64,000 nucleotides of DNA from Streptomyces sp. NBC_00459 (GCF_036013955.1 NZ_CP107903.1:8556001-8620000); one strand, 5' to 3'; positions 44,453 to 53,252 are shown, counted from the stretch's first letter. Numbers and translations: made by a program. Notes: generated by a model not told the origin, from the sequence alone.

Positions 44453-45559
44453 TCACCAGCACATGACGGCCGTTTCCCCCGATCCCCACGTGGAGTAGAG
44501 GCGTACGCGGACGAAGTAGTGGCGGCCCTTGACGAGCCGGACCCTGACATGGGCGTTGTGCGGAGTGCCGCCGTCGTCCTCGGCGGAGAGGTAGCGGGGC
44601 TCGCCGTCGATCTCCTCGAAGACCGCGACGACCGTGTCGCTCTCCCCGAAGGTCCCCACGGTGTAGTCGCGGGTCTCCGGCGGCGCGATGCCGAAGTCGG
44701 CCTGCTCGCCCGCGCCGAGGCGCAGGGGCGCGGACCGGAACGGCGCGAGTTCGGCCGGCCTGCGCGTGCCCGTCGGCGGATACCAGCGGAGCACGAACTC
44801 CTTGTCGGCCGGGGAGAGCGTCCCCAGAGGCCTCACCCCGGACCGGAACTGCTCCGGTTCCAGGACCAGCCCCGCCGAGAACGGATACTCCATGATCGAC
44901 AGCGGGTCCCAGACGGAGCCGTTGACCTCGTCCGGGTCGAGCTTGCGGAGAATGTTGAAGTACGTCTTGTCGCGGCCCCAGAAGTTGGGCGGTCCGGCCA
45001 GGTCGTCGTACACGGCCTCGTCGTCCCAGTGGATGCCGGCGAACGGGTTCTGGTGTTCGTGGAGCAGGCCCAGGGCGTGCCCGATCTCGTGCAGGGCCGT
45101 CGCGCGCTCCCCGGGCGCGGTCAGATCCCAGCCGAAGTTCATCGTGCGCCGCCCCAGACCCACCGAGAGTGCGTCCCGCCCGACCGTGGAGTAGGAACCG
45201 TCACCGGTCTGGAACCCGATGCGCAGTTCGGCCTCCGAACGGTCGCGCACCTCGACGAACGACAGCCCGATCCCCAGGTCGAGCCACTCCCGGAAGCAGT
45301 CGCGGACGACCTCGCGCTGTGCCTCTGCGCCGGCCCACGACTCCCACCGCGTCTCCCCGGTCCCCGGCAGCGGGATGACCGAACCGTCGTTGTCCCGGTC
45401 GAAGAAGTAGTAGTGGAGCACGGTGCCGTTCACCCACATCAGACGCCCCGAGAGGAGCGCGCTGCGCCGCTCGGCCGGCAGCCCCGGTGCGAAGGTGGGG
45501 GCCGGTTGCTGCGCGAGTGAGCAGAACCGTGCGTTCATGAGGAACAGACTGCGGGTCAC
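44453..45559 (-). CDS. zinc metalloprotease, astacin/matrixin-like
   Basis: A 368-residue metzincin. The zinc site is HEIGHALGLLHEHQNP, with the third ligand pattern HExxHxxGxxHE of astacins, and the Met-turn is SIMEYPF. The N-terminal part contains an astacin-like WVNGTVLHYYFFD and an EWLDLGIGLSFVEV segment; the C-terminal 90 residues form a beta-rich accessory domain. There is no signal peptide in the chosen frame, so export is uncertain. The start could be GTG 45559 (GAGG four bases upstream) or the internal ATG 45538. Divergent from the LAL regulator at 45611. Confidence 0.85.
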   Translation of the reverse strand: MTRSLFLMNARFCSLAQQPAPTFAPGLPAERRSALLSGRLMWVNGTVLHYYFFDRDNDGSVIPLPGTGETRWESWAGAEAQREVVRDCFREWLDLGIGLSFVEVRDRSEAELRIGFQTGDGSYSTVGRDALSVGLGRRTMNFGWDLTAPGERATALHEIGHALGLLHEHQNPFAGIHWDDEAVYDDLAGPPNFWGRDKTYFNILRKLDPDEVNGSVWDPLSIMEYPFSAGLVLEPEQFRSGVRPLGTLSPADKEFVLRWYPPTGTRRPAELAPFRSAPLRLGAGEQADFGIAPPETRDYTVGTFGESDTVVAVFEEIDGEPRYLSAEDDGGTPHNAHVRVRLVKGRHYFVRVRLYSTWGSGETAVMCW

Positions 45560-45583
45560 GGGGCCTCGGGCGCCTGAGTCGGG

Positions 45584-45620
45584 GGCTACTCAAGTCGGCC
45601 TGTATCAAAGGTGAGTAGCC
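45584..45620. promoter_or_regulatory. inverted repeat spanning the LAL regulator start codon
   Basis: GGCTACTC (45584-45591) pairs with GAGTAGCC (45613-45620), which begins at the third base of the GTG start. CCTGTATCA (45599-45607) lies between the arms and could serve as a -10 region for a leaderless transcript. It is a possible autoregulatory site or start-occluding hairpin. Confidence 0.45.
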
Positions 45621-47482
45621 CGGCTCCTGTTCACGTGACGACTTTCGTACGGGAAGCCAAGACCCTGCAACTGCCCTGGCCGTTCACCGGCCGGGACGAC
45701 GAACTTGAGCTGATCCGCCGATCGTTGGCGGCCGAACGGCACGGCGTCGTGGTGACGGGCCCGGCCGGACACGGCAAGACCCGGCTGGTCACGGAGGTGG
45801 TCCGGGGCACCGACTGCGCGAAGGTGAGCGGTACGCCCGAGACACGGGGCATCCCCTTCGCCGCGTTCGCCCACCTCCTCCCGGAGCAGGTCTCCCTGCA
45901 CCGCGCGGTCCAACTCCTCACCGGCGTGCGCACGTTGCTGGTCGACGACGCCCATCTGCTGGACGACTCCTCGGCCGCGCTGGTCCACCAGCTCGCGGTG
46001 CACGGACGTACCCGGCTTCTCGTGGTGGCGACGGACGGTGCCCCGGCGCCCGGCGCGGTGTCCCGGCTGTGGACCGGCGAGGTGCTGCCGCGTCTCGCCC
46101 TGGAACCGCTGCCCCGCGAGGAGACCGCCCAACTGGTCGCGACCGGCGCCGGCGGTCCGGTCGAGCCGCTCACCGCCCGCCGTCTGCACCACCTCTGCCA
46201 AGGCGATCTGCGGCTGCTGCGGGACCTGGTCGGCGCGGTGCGCTATCGCGGCGAACTCACCCTGGAGTCCGATGAGTTGATGTGGCGAGGCCCCGTTCCC
46301 GTGACGGCCGCGGTACGCGAGCGGGTCGGGCAGGCCCTGAACCGCGCCTGCGCCGAGGAGCGGGACGCCCTGGAACGCCTGGCGTTCAGCGAACCGCTCC
46401 CGCTGGACATCGCGGACCTGGATCTGAGCGCACTCGAACGCCTCGAAGCCGACGGCCTGATCCGCGTCGACGCCCTCTCCGAGGTCCGCCTCGCCCACCC
46501 CCTGCACGGGCCCATCCTGCGCGCGGGCGCCGGGCAACTCCGGGCCAGGAGACTGTCCCGGACCCCGGCCGAGTGCGTGTCGGCCCTGGACGCCGAGCGT
46601 GCCGAACTGGCCGACCGCATCGAGCGCACCGACGTCCAGGAACCGGCGGGCCCCGTCGGGGACTGGCTGGCGGCCGGGAACACGGCCCCGCACCCTGCCG
46701 TACCGGCCGACTACGCGACCGTACGGGCCCGCTTCGCCCGACTGCGCGGAGAACTGCGCGAGGCCCTCTCGTGGGCCAGGGAAGGCCTGCGCGGCACCCC
46801 GGACGACCCGTCCTGCCGTACGGAACTGGCGCTGGCGGCAACCCAGTTGAGCGAGGTCGCGACCACGTCCCCGGGCCGGGCGACCCCATGGCTGAGGGCG
46901 GCGCACGGCGACATCGCCGGGGCGCTGGAGTCGGCCACCGCCCCCGAGGGCGGGGAGGGGGAGGCATACGTCCTGTACGACGCCGTACGCCTCGGCGCCC
47001 CGCACCTGGTCGCCGACCGGCTGGCCCGGCTGCCCGGCGAGGGTGCCGCACCGCTGGCCCGGCACGCCGACGCGCTCGTCCGCCAGGACGGCCCCGCGCT
47101 GGACCGCGCCGCCGAACTCCTGGAACGGCGAGGCCTGTTGCTCTTCGCGGCCGAGGCGCACGCCCAGGCCGTCCCGGTACACCGCGACCCGCGCGCCGCC
47201 CGCAGGTCCCGCTCCCGAGCGATGACCCTGGCCCGCCGCTGCCAGGGCGCCCGCACCCCGGCCCTGTCCGGCCTGGTCCTCGGCGAACTCACCGCGCGCC
47301 AGCGCCAGATCGTCACCCTGGCGGCGACCGGCCTGAGCAACCGCCAGATCGCGGACCGGCTCACCCTGTCCGTCCGAACAGTCGGAAACCACCTGTACAG
47401 CGCGTACACCCGCCTGGGCGCGAGCGACCGGGGCGCCCTGCCGTGGCTGCTGGACGAGCCCCCGGCCGCACAGCCGGCGTGA
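45611..47482 (+). CDS. ATP-binding LuxR-family regulator
   Basis: A 623-residue LAL-type regulator, shorter than usual because the TPR region is reduced. Walker A is TGPAGHGKTRLV and Walker B LLVDDAHLLDD. The C-terminal LuxR helix-turn-helix is LTARQRQIVTLAATGLSNRQ, IADRLTLSVRTVGNHLYSA. GTG 45611 has no Shine-Dalgarno sequence, so translation may be leaderless. It lies between the metalloprotease and CHAT genes; which it regulates is unknown. Confidence 0.88.
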   Translation: MSSPAPVHVTTFVREAKTLQLPWPFTGRDDELELIRRSLAAERHGVVVTGPAGHGKTRLVTEVVRGTDCAKVSGTPETRGIPFAAFAHLLPEQVSLHRAVQLLTGVRTLLVDDAHLLDDSSAALVHQLAVHGRTRLLVVATDGAPAPGAVSRLWTGEVLPRLALEPLPREETAQLVATGAGGPVEPLTARRLHHLCQGDLRLLRDLVGAVRYRGELTLESDELMWRGPVPVTAAVRERVGQALNRACAEERDALERLAFSEPLPLDIADLDLSALERLEADGLIRVDALSEVRLAHPLHGPILRAGAGQLRARRLSRTPAECVSALDAERAELADRIERTDVQEPAGPVGDWLAAGNTAPHPAVPADYATVRARFARLRGELREALSWAREGLRGTPDDPSCRTELALAATQLSEVATTSPGRATPWLRAAHGDIAGALESATAPEGGEGEAYVLYDAVRLGAPHLVADRLARLPGEGAAPLARHADALVRQDGPALDRAAELLERRGLLLFAAEAHAQAVPVHRDPRAARRSRSRAMTLARRCQGARTPALSGLVLGELTARQRQIVTLAATGLSNRQIADRLTLSVRTVGNHLYSAYTRLGASDRGALPWLLDEPPAAQPA

Positions 47483-47743
47483 CCGCCGGGGGCGTGCGCA
47501 GGGCGGGTTCGGGCGGTGCCGAACGCCGAAACGCGCCCCCGTTGCCAGGCGCGTCGCGTCCCGGGACAGGGCCGATCCGGGCCTCGGCGAGGGGCCCATG
47601 CTGACGGCGGCTGTGCGGGGTCGGCATCAGCGGGCCCCGGCCGCGTGGCCCACGTGACCGCCGGGGGCGTGCGCAGGGCGGGCTCAGGCGGATCCGAACG
47701 CCGAGAACGCCCACCCCGTTGCCTGGTGCGTCGCGTCCCCGGG
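47479..47743. repeat. degenerate duplication of the CHAT gene's 3' end
   Basis: A 29-base exact match occurs at 47479-47507 and 47654-47682. The similarity continues imperfectly for another 55-60 bases in both copies. The right copy runs into the last codons of the CHAT gene; the left copy begins at the stop codon of the LuxR gene. It appears to be a decayed partial tandem duplication. Confidence 0.75.
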
Positions 47744-50290
47744 GAGGGACGCGCGGGCGTCGCGCAGGGCTTCGGCGAGGGAGAGGCCCACGCTGAGGCC
47801 CTTGTGCAGGGCCAGCATCAGGGGGACCACTGCCGCGTCGTTGACCGGTGCGCTGCTCGCCACCACGCCCGCCGTGCCCAGCGGGAGCAACGCCGTGACC
47901 AGACCGAGGAGTTCGTCCGCTCCGACGTTCGCCAGGCGGCCGGTGTCGCAGCTGGACAGGATGATCCGGTACGGACTGCGGTCGAGGCGTTCGAAGTCGT
48001 GGACGATCAGCGGGCCGTCGGCCATGCGGAGGGACGAGAACAGGGGACTGTCCGCCCGGAAGGTGCCGTGGGCCGCGATATGGGCCAGCGCGGCCCCGTC
48101 GAGCGCGTCCAGCACCGCCGGTACCCGCGCGCCCTCGTGTTCGAGGACCGTCGGTCTGCCGTACCGGTCGACCAGCTCGGGCACCTCCGCGCCGCCGCTC
48201 GCCAGGCCCGGCCCCCGGACGAGGACGTGCCGGCCGCCCGGCGGGGGCCCGGTCTCCTGGGCGCGCAGCCAACTGCTCGCCGACGGTGACACGCTGAGCA
48301 CCCGCTCCCGGAGGGACGGCAGCAGGGCCCAGGGGACCCGGTGCAGTCTCCCCGGCGGGACCACGACCACGGGGCCCGAGCCAAGATGTGGCACGGCCGC
48401 GCCCAGCAGCAGTTCCTCCAGCCGGCGGCCCGACGCCTCCAGCACCGCCAGCCTGCCCTCCGCCCCCGGGTGCGCGAGCCGTCGCAGCCCGGCCTGCACA
48501 TGCTCGGCCTCCGTCACCGCGTCCGCGAGCAGCCCCGCCTCGAAACGGCGCACCCGACCCTCGCCGCACAGCAGCACCTGCACCCGGCCGTCGACGACGG
48601 CGATCTCGATCAACCGCACACCGTCGCCGAGGCGTTCGAGCAGCCGGCCGGGGTCGAAGCGGCTCCCGCCGCCGGGCGACTCGCCGCGGATGTGGAGGGT
48701 GCGGGAGCGCACCTCCCGTTCCAGGCGCCGCTGTTCGCGCTCCAGCGCCGGTACCGGACGGCCGTCGTTCCGGGCCTCCTCGGCGCGCGCCGCGATCTCC
48801 CGGAACGCGGTGAGGCTCTGCCCGAGCGCCGGGTCGTCGGGCGGCCGGACGGGCGGCGCCGACAGGACCGTGGCCCGCAACCGCTCGCTCCACACCAGCA
48901 GCCGCCGGGGCCCACCGGACTCCAGGGCCGCCCGCTGAGCCAGCGCGGCCAGTTCGGCGCCCTGCGCCGTGGCCCGGGCCCGCAGCTCCGACGCGCCGAG
49001 CGTCATCCGGTGGTCGTCCAGGACGGCGAGTCCACGCCGGCAGGCCTCCAGCACACCCCGTCCGGACCCCGCCGCCTCCGCGCGCAGCGCCTGCGCGGCC
49101 CACCCCGTCATCCTTGCCAGCGGGGGACCCACACGCCGGCTGCGGGCGGCGACCTTCAGATGCTTCTCCGCGTCCTCCCGCCAGCCCAGCGCGAGCGCGA
49201 TCCGGCCCGCGAGCAGCGACGCCTCGGGCGCGGCCGGCGAACCGAAGGCGGTGAGCCGGTCGGCCAGCGCCGCCGCGTCCGCGACGAGCCGGCCCGACGT
49301 CCGCCCGGTCGCGACCCGCGCCTCCAGCAGCACCAGCCGGGCGTGCGCCTCCCACCAGCTGCGCCGCTGCCCGGCGAACAGCCGGACGGCCACGGCCGCG
49401 CGGGCGATCGCGGTGTGCGGATCGTCCGCGAGCCGGGCGGCCTTCGCCGCGGTCAGCAGCAGCTCCGCCTTGCGGGTGCTCTGCCCGCCGATGCCGTCGA
49501 GCACACCGAGCGCCGTGTCGGCCTCGGTGACCGCCTCACGGGCGAGCCCGGCGGCCATCAGCACCTCGCAGCGGCGGATGTAGAACATGAAGATGGGTGT
49601 GCCCAGCCGGTCGTACCGCTCGGCAGCCTCGTCGAACAGCCGCAGCGCCGCCGGGATGTCGCCCGCCCGGTACGCGGCCAGCGCCCGGCTCTCGACGACA
49701 TCGGCCTTGTCGTGCTCCTGGCCGGTGGTGTCCCACAGCTGTTCGGCGGCGGTGAAGTCGGCGTCGGCCCGCTCGGGGCGGCCCAGCGCCAGATGCACGG
49801 TGGCGCGCAGCGTCAGCGCCCGCGCCGTCCAGATGGTGTCGTCCGCCTGCCGCAGCACGGGAATGGCCCGCCGTACGTCGTCCAGCGCCTCGCGATGATG
49901 GCCCAGCACCCACCACGCGTACGCCCGCCGGTACAGCACGCGCGCGCGTGTATGGCCCGAACCCCGGTCCACGCCTTGCTCGAACGCCTCCAGGCCCTGC
50001 CGGGTACGGCCCGCGTGGACCAGCGCGACGCCGAGCGTGCCGAGAACGTCAGCCTCGCGTTCCGCCGACCCGGCGTCCGCCGCGAGATCGCGGGCACGCC
50101 GCAGATGACGCAGGGCGACACGCATGTCGCCGAAGTCCCGCTGCCACATACCGATCACCTGATGGGCGACCGAGGCGTGAAACGCGGTCGGATCGCTGCC
50201 GAGGAGGTTCTCCGCGCGAGCGAGGGCGTCCTTCGGGCGGGCGAACACCATCGGAAGTAGTTCGAGAACCGTGTCGCTTCCCGCTGTCAC
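47684..50290 (-). CDS. TPR-CHAT caspase-like protease
   Basis: An 868-residue protein. Most of the first 450 residues are helical repeats of TPR type (for example ARVLYRRAYAWWVLGHHREA). The C-terminal CHAT domain occupies about 560-868, with the catalytic dyad His741 in LAHIAAHGTF and Cys781 in IILSSCDTG. Both residues are intact, so it should be an active cysteine protease. CHAT proteins with TPR sensors are used in bacterial conflict and stress systems. It is divergent from a subtilase, sigma-factor and acidic-protein operon, with only 176 bases between starts, so shared control is likely. GTG 50290 is the start used; upstream is not coding. Confidence 0.9.
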   Translation of the reverse strand: MTAGSDTVLELLPMVFARPKDALARAENLLGSDPTAFHASVAHQVIGMWQRDFGDMRVALRHLRRARDLAADAGSAEREADVLGTLGVALVHAGRTRQGLEAFEQGVDRGSGHTRARVLYRRAYAWWVLGHHREALDDVRRAIPVLRQADDTIWTARALTLRATVHLALGRPERADADFTAAEQLWDTTGQEHDKADVVESRALAAYRAGDIPAALRLFDEAAERYDRLGTPIFMFYIRRCEVLMAAGLAREAVTEADTALGVLDGIGGQSTRKAELLLTAAKAARLADDPHTAIARAAVAVRLFAGQRRSWWEAHARLVLLEARVATGRTSGRLVADAAALADRLTAFGSPAAPEASLLAGRIALALGWREDAEKHLKVAARSRRVGPPLARMTGWAAQALRAEAAGSGRGVLEACRRGLAVLDDHRMTLGASELRARATAQGAELAALAQRAALESGGPRRLLVWSERLRATVLSAPPVRPPDDPALGQSLTAFREIAARAEEARNDGRPVPALEREQRRLEREVRSRTLHIRGESPGGGSRFDPGRLLERLGDGVRLIEIAVVDGRVQVLLCGEGRVRRFEAGLLADAVTEAEHVQAGLRRLAHPGAEGRLAVLEASGRRLEELLLGAAVPHLGSGPVVVVPPGRLHRVPWALLPSLRERVLSVSPSASSWLRAQETGPPPGGRHVLVRGPGLASGGAEVPELVDRYGRPTVLEHEGARVPAVLDALDGAALAHIAAHGTFRADSPLFSSLRMADGPLIVHDFERLDRSPYRIILSSCDTGRLANVGADELLGLVTALLPLGTAGVVASSAPVNDAAVVPLMLALHKGLSVGLSLAEALRDARASLPGDATHQATGWAFSAFGSA

Positions 50291-50366
50291 CCAACGGATG
50301 GTAGTGCTCCGCGCCCCGCGTCACACAGGTTTGGCCATGGATAACTCGCTGTCCATCTCTGATCGA

Positions 50367-50415
50367 CCCCTGTATCAACGAACGTGTCGCGGCCCCTGTA
50401 TCACGCGGCCGCGAC
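50367..50415. promoter_or_regulatory. direct repeat CCCCTGTATCA in the CHAT/subtilase divergent promoter
   Basis: CCCCTGTATCA occurs at 50367-50377 and 50393-50403 (26-base period). The second copy sits in the loop of an inverted repeat GTCGCGGCC (50386-50394) / GGCCGCGAC (50407-50415). The related CCTGTATCA also occurs at 45599 before the LuxR gene. These are candidate binding sites or -10 elements for the locus's own regulator or sigma factor. Confidence 0.5.
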
Positions 50416-50466
50416 GCTGCTCTCAATAGAGGCAACAGGGGATCGGTTCAAGGGGGAGGGCATTCC

Positions 50467-51909
50467 ATGGCACCTCAGCGTTTCCAGGAGCAGTTCGACC
50501 AGATCCAGCGCTCCATGCCAGGCGTCGAGCTGGCGATGGGGCCGGACGACGCCGCCGAGTTCATCTACGAGAAGGGCGTCGTCCTCGCCCGCGACGGCGA
50601 GGAGGCGCGGATCGTCGAGGACACCGTACGCGCGCACTTCACCACGTTCGCCGGTCTGGCGGCCGACGATGTGCGCCGGGCGAGCCCGGAGACCAACCGG
50701 TCCGGCATCACCCGGATCCAGGTCGGCGACCCGGCCCAGGGCGACCGGCGCGGCGACCGCGCGGTGGCGGGCGCGCTGCGCGCGCTCAGGGAGACGGAGG
50801 GCAACGCGGGACGCCGACTCGTCAGCCGCAATCACGTCGTGCACATCGCCCCCGTCAACGCCTGCCCCGGCGACGAGCCCGTGCCCGTCCCGTACACCGC
50901 GGGACCCAACCCGGCGCTGGCGGAGAGCGGTTACGACGCGGACAGCGCCGTCGGCGTTCTGGTCGTCGACACCGGCCTCATGCACGACTACGCGTCCTAC
51001 CCGGCGATGGCACACGTCCAGGGCGACCCCCAGATCGCCGAGTGCGACGCGAACGGAGTGCTCCAGCAGTACGCGGGGCACGGCACGTTCATCTCGGGGC
51101 TCGTCGCGGCCGTCGCCCCCAACACGAACATCGTCTCCCGCAACACCCTCAACGACGCCGGCGCGATCCTGGAGTCCGAGTTCGGCGACAAGCTCTTCGA
51201 GGCCGTCGAGCGCGACGGCTGGCCGGCCATCATCAGCCTCTCCGCGGGCACGTCGAACGGCAGCACGGAAGGCCTGCTCGGCCTCGCCGCGTTCATGGAG
51301 GCCCTGCGCGAGCAGCCGCGCACCCTGCTGGTCGCCGCCGCCGGCAACAACGCCAGCGCCACCCCCTTCTGGCCCGCCGCCTACGCCGACAAGCCCGAGT
51401 ACGCCCAGTCGGTGATCTCTGTCGGCGCCCTGCGCAGCGACGGCGAGTTCGGCGCCTGCTTCAGCAACCACGGCGCATGGGTGAAGGTCTACGCCCCCGG
51501 CGAGCGTCTCACCGGGCCGCTCACCGGCTTCGGGACGCCGGTGCCGTACATCTACCAGCACAGCACGTACGACACCTGCCGCCACCACTTCACCTACGCC
51601 TGCACCTGCCAGGACCCCCAGCACCTCGGCGTGCTCTCGGGGGACCACGAGACCACCTCGGGCACCCCGGACCAGGCGGTGTTCGAGGGGTTCGCGCAGT
51701 GGAGCGGCACCTCGTTCGCCACCCCGGTGGTCGCCGCGATGATCGCCGCCCACATGACCGCTCACAAGGAGGCCGACCCGCGCGTCGCCCGGCAGCAACT
51801 CCTCGCCGCGAACACCGAGTTCGCGGAGGTCCGGGGTGCGGTCGTACCGGCGCTGATCCCGCCCACGTGGAGCCCGGTGCCGGTAGTGAACATCCCGCCC
51901 GCCATATGA
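50467..51909 (+). CDS. S8 (subtilisin-like) serine peptidase without signal peptide
   Basis: A 480-residue protease. The catalytic triad is visible as Asp168 (VVDTGL), His205 (GHGTFISG) and Ser416 (SGTSFATPV), with the oxyanion Asn in AAGNNAS near 294. The first 150 residues are not a standard signal or I9 propeptide; they look like a cytoplasmic regulatory domain. Between the fold core and the catalytic serine there is an unusual Cys/His cluster (CRHHFTYACTCQDPQH, 371-386). AGGGGGAGGG precedes the ATG. It is first in an operon with a sigma factor and an acidic protein, opposite a TPR-CHAT protease, so it is probably part of an intracellular signalling cascade. Confidence 0.88.
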   Translation: MAPQRFQEQFDQIQRSMPGVELAMGPDDAAEFIYEKGVVLARDGEEARIVEDTVRAHFTTFAGLAADDVRRASPETNRSGITRIQVGDPAQGDRRGDRAVAGALRALRETEGNAGRRLVSRNHVVHIAPVNACPGDEPVPVPYTAGPNPALAESGYDADSAVGVLVVDTGLMHDYASYPAMAHVQGDPQIAECDANGVLQQYAGHGTFISGLVAAVAPNTNIVSRNTLNDAGAILESEFGDKLFEAVERDGWPAIISLSAGTSNGSTEGLLGLAAFMEALREQPRTLLVAAAGNNASATPFWPAAYADKPEYAQSVISVGALRSDGEFGACFSNHGAWVKVYAPGERLTGPLTGFGTPVPYIYQHSTYDTCRHHFTYACTCQDPQHLGVLSGDHETTSGTPDQAVFEGFAQWSGTSFATPVVAAMIAAHMTAHKEADPRVARQQLLAANTEFAEVRGAVVPALIPPTWSPVPVVNIPPAI

Positions 51910-51941
51910 GGCCGACAGGCCTCCGTACAAGGACAAATCGA

Positions 51942-52595
51942 GTGAGGACCATGCGCAGGACGAGTGGAGCACCCCCTTCCACGGCGTACGATGACTGGCC
52001 GTACACGAGGGGTGGGGACGTGGACCGAGCTGCGGTCGGCGCCTTGGTCCAGTCCGCCGTCGACGGTGACGCGGCGGGCTGGAAGGCGCTGGTGGAGGGG
52101 TTGAGCCCGCTGGTGTGGTCGGTGGCGCGCGCCCACCGGCTGTCCGACGCGGACGCGCACGAGGTGTACTCGACCGTGTGGTTCCGTTTCGCCCAGCATC
52201 TGGGCCGGATCCGTGAACCGGAGAAGGCCGGTTCGTGGCTCGCGAGCACCGCACGGCACGAGTGCCTCAAGGTCATCAAGAGCAGCCACCGGATGACACC
52301 GACGGACGACACCCAACTGCTCGACCGGATCAGCGACGACCGTACGCCCGAGCAGCGGGTGATCGAGTCCGAGGAGGCCTCGGCCGAGGCGGAGCGCATC
52401 CGGCAGTTATGGCAGGAGTTCGAGGAACTCGGCGCCCGGTGCAGGCAGTTGCTGCGCATCCTGATGTCCACGCCGCCGCCGAGCTATCAGGAGATCTCCG
52501 CCGGCCTCGGTATCGCCGTGGGGAGCATCGGCCCCCTGCGCCAGCGCTGTCTGCGCCGGCTGCGGGTCCGGCTCGCCGCCCGGGGGGTGTTGTGA
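51942..52595 (+). CDS. ECF-like sigma-70 family factor
   Basis: A sigma factor of about 217 residues. Region 2 runs WSVARAHRLSDADAHEVYST, VWFRFAQHLGRIREPEKAGS, and region 4 ends GLGIAVGSIGPLRQRCLRRL with an SYQEI helix before it. GTG 51942 has AAGGA eight bases upstream; ATG 51951 is an alternative. The long in-frame ORF from 51042 is an antisense-like shadow of the protease gene. Its stop overlaps the GTG of the acidic-protein gene, a typical sigma/regulator coupling. The protease neighbours suggest it is released or degraded by proteolysis. Confidence 0.87.
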   Translation: MRTMRRTSGAPPSTAYDDWPYTRGGDVDRAAVGALVQSAVDGDAAGWKALVEGLSPLVWSVARAHRLSDADAHEVYSTVWFRFAQHLGRIREPEKAGSWLASTARHECLKVIKSSHRMTPTDDTQLLDRISDDRTPEQRVIESEEASAEAERIRQLWQEFEELGARCRQLLRILMSTPPPSYQEISAGLGIAVGSIGPLRQRCLRRLRVRLAARGVL

Positions 52596-53191
52596 ACAAC
52601 GCGCACGACAACGACGGTTCACCGCACGACTCCGACGACATGGACGGCGCGGCCGAGATGAACGGTACCGACGGCACTGAAGGCACGGACGGCTTCGACG
52701 ACGAACTGGACGCCGACGCCGCCGACCTGGCGGAGTTCGAGGACGACGACCCACTGGACAACGACCTCCTGGAGGAGACGCTGCGCCAGGCCGCCGCCAT
52801 CATGGACCCGGTCCCGGCGCAGCTCCAGCAGACCGCCGTGGAGGCCTACGCCCTGTACTCGCTCGACACCCGGCTTGCCGAGCTGACCTTCGACTCGCTC
52901 GTCCACGGCATCCCCGTCAGGGGCGCCGTGGACGCACCCCGGATGCTGACCTTCCACACGGATGAACTGACGGTCGACGTCGAGGTGACCGCGCACGGTC
53001 TGATGGGGCAGGTGCTGCCGCCGCAGGAGGCCAGGATCGAGGTGTTGAGCGGTCCGCAGCTCGCCTCGCCACCCAGCCTCACCGCCGACGACATGGGCCG
53101 CTTCGCCGGCGACCTGAACGTCTCCGGGCCCTTCGCGCTCCGGTTGCGGACGGACGCGGAGGTCGTCATGACGGAGTGGCTGCGCGTCTGA
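52592..53191 (+). CDS. acidic protein coupled to the sigma factor, possible anti-sigma or protease substrate
   Basis: A 199-residue protein overlapping the sigma gene by four bases (GTGA). The first 65 residues are extremely acidic (stretches such as DDELDADAADLAEFEDDD). A helical segment (AAAIMDPVPAQLQQTAVEAY) follows, then a beta-rich C-terminal domain with a VDVEVTAHGLMGQVLPPQEA strand pattern. There is no membrane helix. No family is known to me. Its position is that of an anti-sigma factor, and its disordered acidic tail is what a CHAT or S8 protease could cleave; both points are inference. Confidence 0.75.
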   Translation: MNNAHDNDGSPHDSDDMDGAAEMNGTDGTEGTDGFDDELDADAADLAEFEDDDPLDNDLLEETLRQAAAIMDPVPAQLQQTAVEAYALYSLDTRLAELTFDSLVHGIPVRGAVDAPRMLTFHTDELTVDVEVTAHGLMGQVLPPQEARIEVLSGPQLASPPSLTADDMGRFAGDLNVSGPFALRLRTDAEVVMTEWLRV

Positions 53192-53203
53192 CACGACGCA
53201 CGA

Positions 53204-53233
53204 CTGCCGGGGGGCGGATCCGACCCCCGGCAG
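53204..53233. terminator. bidirectional terminator between the CHAT-locus operon and the opp operon
   Basis: CTGCCGGGGG (53204-53213) pairs with CCCCCGGCAG (53224-53233), ten-base loop, located between two convergent stop codons. Confidence 0.8.
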
Positions 53234-53252
53234 CTGCTCCCGTCTGCCGCTC

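Noticed and set aside
47361..49355. Long minus-strand frame overlapping the CHAT and LuxR genes
   Set aside because: Arg/Gly/Ala/Pro-rich shadow of the CHAT gene in another frame; its only interest is that it exposes the duplicated 3' end.
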